A DNA stretch of 64,000 nt from Nipponacmea schrenckii. Taxonomy: Eukaryota > Mollusca > Gastropoda > Lottiidae. The position numbers and the translations under genes were made by a program. The notes beneath the pieces are model-generated. The model had not been told where the DNA came from. It searched no databases and saw only the letters and a list, made by a program, of their open reading frames with translations. Positions within the stretch are counted from its first letter, which is position 1, and every line of letters starts with the position of its first letter. Positions 1 to 14,500 of the stretch are shown here, one piece after another. Location: positions 12,352,208 to 12,416,207 of the forward strand of contig CM060203.1 in the NCBI GenBank assembly GCA_030562195.1, read 5' to 3'.

Positions 1-3000
1 CTGTAGTTTATCACTGTATACAGATCTTTCTCACCAAGTTAAACTGATAACTTGCTGGATGCTGCAATATGAAGCAATGCTTTAGTCAGAGTATTTTGGA
101 ATAGTCAAAACTTTGTGAAATATCAGAGTATCAGAGATCTGTCCACTGTTATTTAATTGAGATTATATGCTTCAATGCTAGGAAAAGCTATTCTTTTGAG
201 AGCTTCAGAAAGTGCATAATTATTTGTTACTTACAAGAGATTAGCTTATGAATATTAATACATTTTGTTATTTGAGATCAAATTATGTATGCTGGTTTTA
301 CTTAAAACTTGCAGTTTGTATTGAATAAGTTATAAAAATGTGCTTATTTCTACATATGAACAGTAATTGGATCCAAAAGCTAGGTAGACCAAATTAAGTG
401 TAAAGAAAAAGGTTAAGACACCCAAGGGTAGGTACAGGCCTATTTATAATTAACCTATATATTTATTAGAAGGCATTATTTAATCTTGACCAAGTCTCTA
501 TAGAATCTCTGAGTAATATCCTCTAACAGCTCATTTTACCATTTAATGTTGCTGACCTCCTTTATCAGGGGTAATATGAATAAATTTTAAAGGAAAAAAC
601 ACTTGACTTTTGATTCAGTATTTTTCTATTCTCCGCCTATTTTTATAAGTTGAATATGGTGAAGAAGTAATTGTGAAGATAATTTCTAAAGGATGATCTA
701 TTAATTTATAAAGACCCTGTGAACCGTGTTATATTTGGGTAGTTATTCGTAAACGCAATTTATTTCATACGAAACACCCCTGTTTATTACATGGTCGATT
801 TACCTTTAGATTCAAATGAAGTCTGAGATAAATATCAATGTTTGATTCCAGTAGTTTTTTTTTAATTAGTACTGCACTTCTTTATTTGGAACCTTCTTTT
901 ACAACATACTTTAAACACACTTTAATAAGGGTTAGGCAAAGGCAAAGATTTATTAAATGGATTCATTTCGAGTCATGTTACGAATGCATAGATTTTTGCC
1001 ACTCTGAAAATCTTAAAGCACTAGATATACTCTACAATCTTAACAATTGGTTTGAAGTATATTACCAGTAGTGTAAAATATACAACACCAATATATCTGG
1101 TAATGAGTGTTTTTCTTTGTATGTCGTGAATGACAATAAAGATATTAAAACATGTGACACACTATGTGATCTAACTTTGATGTTAATGAATGAATGATAA
1201 AGGTCGTGTCACTGAACCATATCTTAATACACACCGTGTTTCTGTGTGAATAGGTCTATGATATATATATATACTCAGTTTGTCTATCGACACTGATAAA
1301 GTTTGATACAAGTTAGAAGTTGGGTATTTGAGAGTTACTGTTTTGTATAGAGAACTATTGAGTGAGATCATTGATGAAGTTTTAGGATATAATGATTGTA
1401 TTTTGGAGAAATGAAGATTTCAATTTCTGGAAATAGACACAAGACAGTAAAACATTCTCCTTTATCCAAACTTTCTAAGACAGGAACTAAATTCTGATGA
1501 TTAACAGTAGATAAATTTTGATGTACACATGTGTTTCGATATAGAGGATTTAGTCATTTATCACCTTATCCCTCTACTAAAAGGTTTAACTACTTTCCAA
1601 AAAATCCTAAAGACAATTGAAATGCAACAACAGATTGGATGTTCAGAATTAAGATTTTCTAATAATAATACTAGTGATTTGTTCTGTTCAGATATGAATA
1701 TTTATTCTATTTGATTGAACTGTTATCTGGATAAGTTAAGGTAAGTTATGCAGCTAATCTTTAATATGAATTAATAAGGGTTTATCAGAAAGAGTTTATC
1801 TTAATCTCTCGCTGTATTTCTTCAACAAATGATATTTTTTCAGAGAGCTTCATTTTCATACCATTGATCAGATATATCTGGTATTCCATGTGGAAGACCT
1901 TCAATATCATTTCCATGTCATTTATGAGAAATTTTAACTGGTTTGTCTAATACGCATCCTCTTTACAGAATCCATTATACAGTTTTAAAACCATCCTAAA
2001 TTTCACTGTCCATGGCGATATTGTAAGTAACCACAATGTAGGTAGTGAAATATGAGTTTTGATATTTTTTTTGATAAATATAATATAAGACAGGTTTTAT
2101 CTCTAGTCTCTATATTTGATATTTAAACCAGGTTTGACCTACCCTAGTAAATCATGTTTTATTCTCGATCTACCTGAGTTGATCCCTGGCCAACCTGTAT
2201 AATATTATACACTCCCACAGTGATTCCTGGCCTATAAATAACAACTTGATCATGCTAGTCACATTTGCATTTTGCATTTCAAACAGGATAGCAGTAAGCC
2301 AACATAGAGGCTTTAGAGGTAAATTTAGATTAGGTTTCATGTTTTTTAGTTTTTCATGTGACTGTTTAAGACATTAAAGATCAGCCAAGCAAGAGAAATA
2401 TTATAAATATTATAAATAAAGTGAATAGTGTATATTTGATTTATAATGTCATATTTCACCAAAAATCTTCAAATTTGTTTGAGGTGGCCTGAAGTGGGAT
2501 TTGGTATCTAAGTTGGTGGGAGGTTTTGATACATTTCTGACAGTAAGCCAGTGTCAATATTTGAAGAGATCACTGCCTACCCTATATTTAGTTAAAATAC
2601 CATGTGAATATCAAATTAGGTCAGTAATTTAAAAAGGTTTTTTGTCAATTTTCAGAGATTAGATAAATAGTATGATAAGTACATCTTTTAAAGTATGACT
2701 GCCTACAATCTAATGACCTATATTTTATTCATTGATTAAAGGTTGGGTGTACAATTGGTGAGGAAAAAAATCTCTGGTTACTTTTAATCCTGAAAGTATG
2801 TGGCACTTGAACGATTCTCTAATCTCAAAAGGGAACTTTAAACTGAGATGGGAGGTGAAAGATAATTACCCTGTAATTTTATGGGGTTTTTGTGGTCGCT
2901 TTTATCTTCACCTCTGACCACTGAGATTCACTTTACTATATCCCTTCCCCTGCTGGCTTTTATCTAGCCTGCCCTGAACCCCCCACTGGTTTAATGACAG

Positions 3001-6000
3001 ACCATTGTAATTACACCTCAGGTTACAAGCTCGTAAAAACTCACAAAAAATAAATTGTTCACAGCTACTTTATTTTGACAAAGGTTAAAGAGCTTTTACC
3101 ACTGTTTATAAATGGTATCTAATCAATATAAAATTACCACTGCCTCTTTTATGTTCAGATTAATATAAGGTACTGTGTATTAATGTACAGTTTCGTGGTA
3201 CTGATGTACAGTTTCGTTTGCTGATCATGACTAAATTAAGCTTAAATATACTGATCAATAACTTAGTCTTCAGCACAATTTCTTTCTATTTAATCTTCAT
3301 ATTAAGGCAATATTTTACAATTTCACTACACGACTGGCTATTACTTTCTGAATGACTGGATATCAGAGATGAAACAGATATGAAGCAAATGATGTCTGAA
3401 AGTATATATATTTGGCATGGAAATTCTTTTCAAATACATACTTATTCTTCAAAAAATATAGGCTAGCTAGTTTACAAATTGACTGGCTATGAAAATTAGG
3501 AAGTAATAGCCCTGATATAGTGATCTGATCTTGCAAGCTGTTACCTCTATTGTATGGTTTCTTTTTGATCTGCTCTCTTTAATCCTCATAATAGCTTAAT
3601 TTACTCTTGACTACAGTGTTGCAGTCTGAATTTGACATATATTGTTATTATTGGTAACATCCTTGGTATTGTAACCTAGTTAGAACAGGGTTGAGGAACA
3701 TCTGGTTGTATCAGCATGACAGGTTGGAAATGACAATGATAAGGTTGCTCTCATGGCTTAAAAACCTTATAGATACAGGTGCTTGACATTCACAGTAACA
3801 TACCACTGGATTTGACCAAAAAGCAGAAGATGGAGAGAACAGGGTTGGGTTGTATTGGTAAAAGCCTGTTTCTTAATGAAAGTTAAATATATGTATAGCA
3901 TTGATCTTTCAGCAGAAGAGAGGTAGAGGTGGAAGCCTCTTCTTCAATCCTTTACTCCTATCCTTTTCATATTTCAATTGTTGAAAAATAAGATGCAAAC
4001 TGAGGAACTCTGGAAACTTAACCAAATTAAAGCCATGGTCTGTTGTTTTTTATTAAATCAAGTAAAATTGGAAGTGAAAATTAAACTTCCCCAGAGACTT
4101 GACTCAGCCAATGTGTTGATATTATAACTATTTATTTTGTAACTCTCATCAATAGCTATATTGTACTTTATTATTACCGGTATGTATTATTTTTGGCTTT
4201 CTCCCATGACCAATGATGGCCAAACCTGTTATAAAATATTGATTTTTGAAGGGAAGGTAGCCAGTGTCCATTGACTAAACTTGGTGAAGTATAACTTAGA
4301 GAAAGTTGACTCAAGTTCAAATCAATAAAAATTATTGAACTCATCTCAGACAATGGAGATTTTTATGGTGCAGGTACTATGTTTATGTTTCACTTCATTG
4401 ATTCTAAATCAATTGTTTACTTGGCTGTTTGTTTGTTGACAAGTTTGTTTGTTGACAAGTTATGGTGAGGTGAAGTTGTTAACTGTTATTATTCTGGTAC
4501 TGGAATAACAAGGGCTAATGATTTTGATGTATTTATGTAAGGAGATGTTTAATGTAATACATCTGTTGGCTTATAGAAAGACCAGGCTTCATCAAATATC
4601 ATGTATGATAAATATACATGTACTATAATAATTCATATAGTCGTAATTGAAACCAACACCACAAATTTTTTATTGTTAATCTTATGATTTGGATAAGGTC
4701 TGGAGCACACTGTCTGTACATGTGACTACGTAGTCAGTGTAATCTTGCTTCCTGGAGTGAAGAGAACAGTACCTGGAATTCTGCTGTTACACTTTAAGGT
4801 TAGATCACAATAAATGATCAGGATCACTATTTGACAAGCTGGCTGTTGATGTCTTTCGATCAAATACACCTGATCACCCTGCTAGGTTGTTGAATGATTG
4901 GCCAACATACACAGCTGTTTTTGACAAAGATATAATTTACATTTTTTGCTTTCTGTTTATTATTACGCAGTCACTTGGATTATAATGTGTCAGATGAAGT
5001 AGAGTGGTCAGTGATATTTAGACGACAAATCCTACTTTCAGTGACAAATCCCACTTTAATTAGACAAATCCTACTTGAACTATGATCAAGTTGATATGGT
5101 AATCAAATATTGAGATATATAATGTTTTGATTCTTATTAGTAGTGATTATATATAGCCATTTGTAGAGAAAGAGAATACTGAAATGAAACATTTGATAAA
5201 GATGTTGGTGTTTTGGACTCGAACAGTTGTTGTAACTACACTTAAGTTACCTAGAATTGTTTGATGCCATAGTGCACATAGTGCCTACCACCCTGGAATG
5301 GTAGCTAAAGCTTATGGATTTGTGTTTCATGTTGAAGCTGGGAATAGTACAATAGTGAACTACTATCTATTTTGTCATTGGAATTTGTCTAGTATCAGAC
5401 ATTAGTACAACAGTGATGCCATACCTGTTCTATTGCGAAGCTCTCAACTTTATATTATATTATCTCTGATCTGTACCTATACTGAAGTAGAAATGAGAGT
5501 TGACAGTGATAGTTCATCATGACTTAATACATCTATATACAGTATTTATAATGTCTACAGTCTATCACCCCAGGCCAAGATTACCAAGGTTGCCCTGCCC
5601 TCATTAACATTGAATACTTATATCAATATTGACTAATATTTAAATTAATGGGGGTATTCCCTGTCCCTCAGGCTTGTATTTAACTTGACAAGGGGAGGTG
5701 GAAGTAAACTGAAAACTGAGTAAGTAAAACACAGCTTTCTTCTTCTGTTACTTATATTTTTGCAGCATCATCAGAAGTTATTCAGTTTTGTAGAAATTAG
5801 GGATTACCTCGTCTTTCATGTTTTTAGTTCATTCTGAAACAGATATATAGGAACATGTTATTTACAATGATGGTGTGGCCTGGAGACAAAGAACACAGTT
5901 TTGTTCAATTTATAATAGTCCCCTATTCTCATATGTTTACAAGCTAATCTCCAGATGCTTGACTTCTCTTGCTGCCTTCTTCTACTACTAGGTTATAGTT

Positions 6001-9000
6001 AAATGTAAATATTTTGAAATATGAAAGTAAATGGGGTCACCTCTTGACCTAACTGATGTTTGACTTTTAAAATGAAATGTCAAATGTAAAAATTGGTAGC
6101 TGTGGGTGATAATAACATAGTAATATTATGGTCCTTGTGGTTTTATGTCACCATTAAATGGATGACACATTTTGTTTCATATGTTTGTTAGTAGTAGAAC
6201 ATATATATTTGAAGACAAGTGCATACCAGTTTGGGTCGTTTAAAGTGTTACTGGTCAGTATAACAAAGTTGATCATTCCAGAACACATAATACCATTCAA
6301 AGAGTTGTGCTTGATATAATTCAGCTGATTGGTTTGTCAACTGGATTTCAGTTTTCAATATGGCACTGTATCCTGAAAGGGGTTCATACTAACATTTTAT
6401 ATTTGTCAACTTAGTTTTTACACCCTTCAATTAGTCATCAACACATGGTGGTTGACAGTTGTTCCATTAGTTACTAGACAGCATAGTTTACCTACTGCCA
6501 CTTTGTGATTGAGCTTGTAAATATCTCAAAGCTCATAATAGCCATTATGATTACCTCTTTGATTTTTCAATGCATGATGCACCATGTATGCACTTTATCA
6601 CCAGTACACAATAATAAACATGTGTTATTTGATGTATGGTTAGAAATTTCATTGATAAAGAGATTTAAACAGGTTTTATCAGTGGTTAAATCTAGTCAAT
6701 CTGTTTGATGTGTGATGTTACAGCCTTAAGGTATTGTTTCTGGTGAAATATTGAGGTAATAACATTGTTTATATCATGTAATCTAACTCTGATTTACCTT
6801 CAGATATAAACCAAGACAGGTTTGATGATGAAATAGTCGTTTGTGAAAGTCATTAGTACAAGCAAACAATAAGATGGGTTTAAACAGTGCACCTTGCTTT
6901 ATACCTGTTTATCTTATAGTTCATCTTCACACTGCATCCTTTTTATCTTAAGGCATATTAGCTTTTATGTGTGATGTGATGCATGCAGAGTATTTAGTTA
7001 TTTAGATTTAAGATGAAAATGAGCCAGTTGATGTAGGATAGTAGACAAAGGTTCAATATTTGACCATTCTGTGGTGTAAATCACAGAGTTATGTGATGCC
7101 TGATGTTTCTTGGAAGAATAAAAGAGATAATTGAAGCAGATTTGTTATTAAAATTGATCATAGACATTAAAGATGATGTTTTTGATAGAGAGATTAAATA
7201 GTTACAAACTGACAATGCCGTATCAAATGGTTTAATTCTATCTTTATTGACCGTTCTGTCACAGATGTGGTTACGCCCAATGGACATGCTTTTCATGTTG
7301 ATGTCCTTTAAATAACAATGATGACACCTATTCATGTCCACTAGCATCTGTCCATTCATTGTTGTGGTCATTAAACAGTATGGTGACCGCTGTCTACTTA
7401 ACCGTACAGAAATATGAAAATTGATTATAAAAAGTCATAAAAATTTATACACTACATGCTGGTTTTATAGAAACAAAATCTATTGTTTGGAAAATTTCAT
7501 AAATTCGTCACTGCTTGACAAATCTCAAATTTATTCATCAAGGATTTTCTAGTTATAACTGTCTCGTTTGGCTAGTTTTCAATAATTCACTACAATTGTT
7601 GCTGATAATGTGCTGATTGTTGTTATAATTTGAAAATTATGGTTTTAGAGATTTGGAGTAAAAGGCAATCATTGTTCAAAATAGGGAAATAATGCATGAT
7701 AAATTTCAAAACAAATGTTAACTTGAATTAATGAATTAGTCCGTTTAGTCATGCGATTAGAATACAGGAAATTCATGTTATTTCTGGTTAGCAATATCAT
7801 CAGTATGATTGCTATACCCCATAATGTAGCAAATAAAACAAAATTACATAGTCCATGTATGAAGTTTGTTTTACTGGATGTAAAGAAAACCCACTGAAGT
7901 TGATTTATTGATAATCAAATTCTTATTGACAACCAGGTGAAATATTAGGCCAAAGGCCTTATTACCATTTGGCCCTGTGAAATAAGAAAGCATAAAAAGA
8001 CATATATCAATAATATAATGGTATGGACATAATATGAAAACAATAGAATTGAAATAGAAAAGAAGGCCAAGGTATCAAACATGATGGTCGTTGCCCAGTG
8101 TTATAGCAAAGAACAGCATGTCTTGGTAAAAAATTATATAAACTACTTTATGAAGACTAGTTTGAAATGGTGAGAGGAACAAGGACCTTAAACTTAGTGC
8201 TTGTGTCATTAAAACTGGACCAGGTTACAGTGTGTATGTTATTAGTATTTTAAATAATACTTTTGCATCTCCATTTAGGCCATATCAAATTGGAATCTTT
8301 TCTAGATGTGAGAAGTTGATCTACAATCTTTGGTTTATCTTTCTATAAAACTACTGAACCAAATCACCTTTCATCATGGCTAACTAATCTTTGCAATTTT
8401 ATTTCAGAAATTGATATTTTTACTACATCAAGTAGACAAATAGTGTGACAGCCAAATTTGAAGAAAATTACATAATTGCAATCATTAGGAAGTGTCCTTT
8501 TACAAGAGACTTTTCAAACACTCAAACTCCATGGAAATATAAAATGAATTTAATTTCAATTTTGATACTTGAATATGAATTATTTTATCTGGAGTTGGAC
8601 TACAAAAAAATTCAACTCAAAAGATTTTCTGACACGAGGCAAACTTAGATTTAATTGTGGAATAAAGTTTGATTCATAAGAATCAGAACAAGAGAAGAAA
8701 CAATTCCATATAGTACAGAATGCATCAACACTTGTCTTGAATCAATAATTTGAATGTAGAATAATAGATTTAAACAATAGATTCACAGCAGACACCTAAT
8801 ATCAGCCATATTGTATTTCTGGAGGTGATGACTCATACCTGGTCTTTTTCAATTAATTCAGGTGACTCATCTACCTGGACTCACTTTCAGGAATATAGGA
8901 AACAGATTCTCTTGGAGGAGAAAACAGACTAGTCTATCTAGTTTTTAATCATTATTTATTATATAATCTGAAAATATCGGAGGAATTATACCTAGATTAA

Positions 9001-11465
9001 TTATTGAAAACAATCACAATGTTTGGAATGCCCCTTATGTATCTACATGGTTCTTACATAGTAGTTACACACACCAACATAGTTCACAATTATTTTGAAT
9101 GGAATATACCCGTGTAGTATATATTTTCCTCATGTTTTACTGACGTAACACCAATAACTGTCCAATAGTTAGCTATTCAAGGTCACTTAAAAAGTCAGTA
9201 TAAGGTTCCATGCCTATTAGGTTTTGAATTTCCTTTTTTTCAAATCATTTCTATAACTATTAAACTTCATAATTTTTTTTCTGAATCTATTGTCATAGAT
9301 TGTGCTCAAATTTTATTGTTCACATTACATAATAGTGTCTTCAGTTCCATTGAATTCAGAAAATTTCTGAAAGATCTGAAATATTGATTGATGCTGTTTG
9401 TCATGTGTTCAATGCACAATGCTTATTGAATCAGAGATAATTAACTTTGCTAAAATGATATTATCTAATTACACAATCTCAATAACAATACATGCACACA
9501 CTTGGTGCTGTTGTTATTGAACAACAGGTAAACAATGCACCTGTATTGCCATGACAACCAAACTCTCCTATTTTAATGATAAATCATCTAATTAAAATGT
9601 AATTCTACATGATGTATGACTTTAGAGGTCAAAGTTTCCTTACATAGTTTTAATTTTTCTTTGCATCTTCTGGGTGGGCTTGCCATTAGCTTATTGGTTT
9701 ATCATTTTTGCTGAATATATATCTTTCAAGTTGTTGTTTTTGGTGACATGCAAGGTGATTGGTTGATGGCAATGTAACGTCTGCTTCCAGATAAGGTAGA
9801 ATTTGATAGTCGGAATGGTTCAATTGGTTAATTCTGAAGTCCAGAATATGTGACTACACAAGCTGAATTCAGATTTATAGCTAGGACATGTTTATTTTAT
9901 AGTCTCTACAACCTATGTATTTGTAATAGTTTATGACATTTCATTCTAAGTTTTGATCAATGCTTCAAAATGAGATTAATGATTTAGGACTTGTCAGTTT
10001 TCTTCCTTCCTTTATCATTATTTTCCCACATGTTTAGAGTGTTAAATTGCTTGATTTAACAATAATGGTGCTAAACTAATTAAAGCTAGAAATCTATAAG
10101 TGCCAATCAAATACTACCTGAAACTCTGAGAACAATAAAGCAAACCAAGTACTACCTTTATCCTGTCGAGTCTATTGTGATGAATATCTTTTATCAGGGT
10201 CTGATTTTGTGGATTTAATGATTCGCTTTTTTGCATTAAAGTTCTATTCGGTCATTGTTAGAAATGAAAATTGATTTTGATAAAGATAGGAATGGTATTA
10301 TATTAGTTTTGTGTTGTTTGGAGGTTAAGAATGTTAATATTTTGTTCGATTCTGACCTGTCCTGGAATTAGTAACTTTTAGCCATGGTTTGGTAACTATG
10401 ATGTAGCAACTTATTCAAACACAGGCATGAAATTGTCTTTTTTTCTGCTAGATATATATTTAGAGTATTTTTATGTAAATCCATGACTTAAGCATAAAAC
10501 CAACATTCATATGCAGGCAAGATGCCGTACAATATTTTATGTTAAGTTTGAGATTTCTTGTGATTTAAATTGTACAGTTGAAAACAGAATAAAGTCAACT
10601 TGTTGTTAATGCTATTTTTTATTTATGAACTTTGAATATAGACAAACGTCTACTGAATGAACATGATTGATATATAATCAAGGGAGATAACTCTAGGGAA
10701 CCCTTACCAGTAATTTGTCGATTATTACAATAGAATAATGGACGACGACTGCCAAATCTCGTGAGACTTATTTGATGGTAGATAAAATGGTAGGTAGTCA
10801 CTTATTTCCAGTACTCTATTTCAACTTAATCTAATTTGCTGATTTATTGACAGGCAATTAGTAGGTATTGTTTTCGTCTCTGCAGGCTTTTACCCTCCAT
10901 TTTATAAGTCTTACACACCATTCATAGATATTCTCCATGGCCTGTAGATTTCTATTGACTAGAATTCTAGCTGGTAGGAACACAGGAAGTCTCTAATATA
11001 TTAAAACAATTAATGTCTTTCTATAGTGGTAAAAGGCCCTATTATAACTGACCATGTACAAGTTTCTATAATTGACCAATAGAATGATTCAGGCTAATAA
11101 CAACTTGATGAGAAATCACCAGGATTTAGTTAATGGACTCATTCAGGATGTGCTTTGATAAGATATATTGACTAAATATAAAGTTCCATCTAAGATTGAC
11201 TTTTATTTCTGAGACCAGACCAAAATGTGACACATACATGTACTGTTGAAGATCACAATTTACAAATAGACAACACTAAACTTGAAAACAAGGGACTGAA
11301 ACAAACTTGTATTTGTAAGAGGGGTGAGATGTGGAACTCTCATGTGACATACACCTAGTTTATGTGTACAATCTATGAACCCAAATAATCTATGAATCTA
11401 TCTTGAACCTATATTGTACCGACTATGGTTATTCTTCAACCTAATACCTTGAATATTTCTCTTAG
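1..11465. other. Gene-free AT-rich DNA (probable intron or upstream flank)
   Basis: I find no exon with family similarity on either strand. Open frames are short and AT-driven. Only small direct repeats stand out: a 21-bp-spaced pair with the core ATGTACAGTTTCGT at 3183-3217, a 17-bp duplication of a GTTTGTTGACAAG motif at about 4427-4460, and three 20-bp-spaced copies of GACAAATCCTACTT (one with a mismatch) at 5024-5076. The NCKAP5-like gene downstream lacks its N-terminal exon in this window, so this stretch may be part of its first intron. That is inference. Confidence 0.5.
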
Positions 11466-11519
11466 TCTGAAGACTTTGTTGAGTTTGAGGTGCACTCAGA
11501 GGTTGGCGTCTCTGTGAAG
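11466..11519 (+). other. Possible isolated 54-nt exon, unassigned
   Basis: A 54-nt stop-free block lies between an acceptor-like CTCTTAG and a donor-like GTAGGG. It reads SEDFVEFEVHSEVGVSVK in the frame that keeps phase 0 at both ends, and it is richer in G and C than its surroundings. It matches no family I recognise and does not resemble the N-terminus of NCKAP5. It may be a microexon of an unseen gene or chance. Confidence 0.2.
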
Positions 11520-14500
11520 GTAGGGCATAATTCCAGATGCTGTTTTAATTATAAGGTTTTGTTGATTGAACATCATTTTGGAAGCAACTGATAATGTTTT
11601 TGTGATATATTTATTCTTTACCCTTTATTCATTCCAAAGGGTTGTTTTAAATTATTAGTTATCATTATGTTAATCATATTTATAATAAACAATGAACTGT
11701 ATTTAAGCCATCAGATATTACTGTTACTTATTGGAAGTAAGGAAGTATATTGTTATATGGTTCCACAATATCCTGTTCTTCCACAGCTATCAGGATAATA
11801 GAAGTAATTGACGTCAATCCCTTAATGCTGTAAATATACCTATACTATAATCCCTTAATCCCTGGACAGATTACAGTTAATCCTCGGTAGACTGACTTAA
11901 GTCTGATTTATTTGATTGTTAGCAGAAAATTGACCAACTCTTGTTGAGTTATTTGATTCTTAGGCTTCTATAATTAACCTTCGAAGTTCCATATTGTCCA
12001 TTCCATTAATTGTGGGTAAATTAGAGACATTATGAGATCTATTGGTGGCTTGGTCAATGGTGATTGAAGTCTTGTTTACTAGGCATTGAAGGGGCATGGA
12101 GAAGAATCTCTCACCAAACATTTTTTACTCCTAGATACATCTCCACAAATTAATGTAAAAACAAATGGCTGTATCACACTCTGCATAATTACTTAATCAG
12201 CTGATAAAGCTCAATTTAGCTGGTATTTGATTTCTAGTTCTCTTTCAGTTCTACCAAGATGGAGGTTGGCAATTTCTAAAACAGTTTCATATACAGATAA
12301 AAGTAATAACATGACGTCAACACTAATAATTAGATCTAAGATTCAAATGAAGCAAAAAAGCTGAAATATATGTCCACATTTCAATCAATATGCACAGCTT
12401 TTTTTCATGTTCCACTTAAACAGTTCTCTTTAGAGATGTATTAGAAGTTCAATGTATGGGATGAGATAATTTCCTAAAAATACTCAGCACTGATACTATC
12501 TAAGTGAAAGGTTATTAGAACAGTTTATTACAGTCTTTTCAATATTATATTATAGTAAATATTCTCTATATAGATCTCTTGTAGTCTTTCATTACCAATA
12601 CATCATTTTCACCAATCTGAACTATTTTTTTAATTGTTTCTTGAAAAAAAAAGTGCCTAGTTATTAAGCTTGAAAAAAATAGTTTTGTTATAAATCATAC
12701 AGATAGATTGCAAAATGTTACCACTGCCCTTGAAAAATATTCCCTTGATATTAAACATTTTTCAATAGTCCAATTAGGTAGAGAAAAGTAGGACATTCAG
12801 TGCCATTCATCCTTTTAATATCTGTAATATTTAGATTAGTGAAATGAAAATTGATGTAATTTTGTCTATTGACAAATCAGATTACAGCATTTCATTTCAA
12901 ATCTTACTGAGATTGTTCATGTAGAACGCACAACTAGCTGAACTCTGATCAGAAAATAACATAATATCAGTGGGATAAAAAAAAAATCGACATTTTACGA
13001 CATATTTCTCATATCAGACTACAATTTCTGATGAATTTCTGACGTATTTAGACAAATCACAACGTCTATATGCCAGTTAAGATGAAGAATTTCTCCAGAT
13101 ATTTTACCATGCTAGTGTTATAATTTACATCTTATGAATAGAAGAATAAAATATTTTTATGTCAGTCCATATTTATTTATGATTTTGACGTAAATGTCAT
13201 TAAAATGTCTTAAGACCTTCACTTGGTTTCCAAGGTGACAGTCGGAGGAAAAAACATCCAAAATGTTAAATATGTCAAGATTTTATATTTGTTTCTTATT
13301 TTTATATCAAATGATTTAATCTAAAACTTGACAAATACTTTTGAAAATATTCATTAATACATCCACATGGAACTGATGATAAATATTGCCAATTTTACAG
13401 TTTTATTGGGAAACTACATACACCTTTCCTAAAACATGAAAAAAGTCTTGGATCATGATGTTTTTGGATGCATTTGTGAACCTTTCTTCTTTAAATATGG
13501 CCCTATTTTTAATGTGATAGTTTTGATTTGGTTTAAGGCTATAATTGTCTTGTACAGTGTTAATATCTTTCTAAATCTAATAATTCTTCAAGAAAAGAAA
13601 ATAGTAATATTGAAGAAATATTACAATGCTGTCTTTATTTGCCTCAATTTGAATAATTTTCAGACGTAATTAAAATTCCTGTTGTTCAACAGCTGATTTG
13701 AGACCAACTGTGTTATTCTATTAACCAGTTTTATTTATTATTTTTAATAATTTGTGAAATTGACAGGTTTTCTACATTCCTTACATTCTTTAATTATGGA
13801 TTTTTTTTTACTCTTGAGTTCAATTAAAGATAGATTCCCTGTTATTGATAGTCAAACTAAATAAGGTTTTATAATCATTAAAGGTTGGGGGTAGTAGGGT
13901 TATTGTAGTTTAGAAATAGCAGTAGGGGTTTGGATTTAGGAGTAAATAGGATGTTGGATGTTTTATAGTTAGTCTTATCATTATACTGCCCAATCATATT
14001 TCTTCTAAGCAGCTTGTGTCATTGCAGCTTATTGCACAGTTATGCTCTTTCCCTCACAAGTGTCCATAGCAGGTACTCACTGACCTTTGGTTCCTGTAAT
14101 GAGTATCAAAAAGTTGGATTACCATAATTAATTTCCTCATCAATAGTGTAATTTATAGAAATACAGTGCAACTTGTATTTAAACAAAGGATTTTCAGGTC
14201 GATCAAAATTCTTTTAAATTGTAACAGATGCTGTGAAATATAGGTTAAAGGTTAAATAAGGTAATGTCCTTAAAATATCAATATTCTTCATTCATAAGTC
14301 TTAACAACAATAATTACATTATTCTAATAGGTTACACTGATTGAAACTTTGAACATCACCTACTTCTTCATGTACAACAGATGCTGAGAACAGAGGCAAG
14401 TTGTACTTTTAACTTTGATAATCTCATACAATCTCAGTGTACAAGATTTCTTCATTCTCTCTTGTGTATGGGCACATCATTGTTATGGAAGTTGGTTGTA

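Noticed and set aside
11101..11125. CTTGATGAGAAA word resembling a hammerhead core
   Set aside because: The core is CTTGATGA, not CTGANGA, and there is no stem II or GAAA at the right distance.
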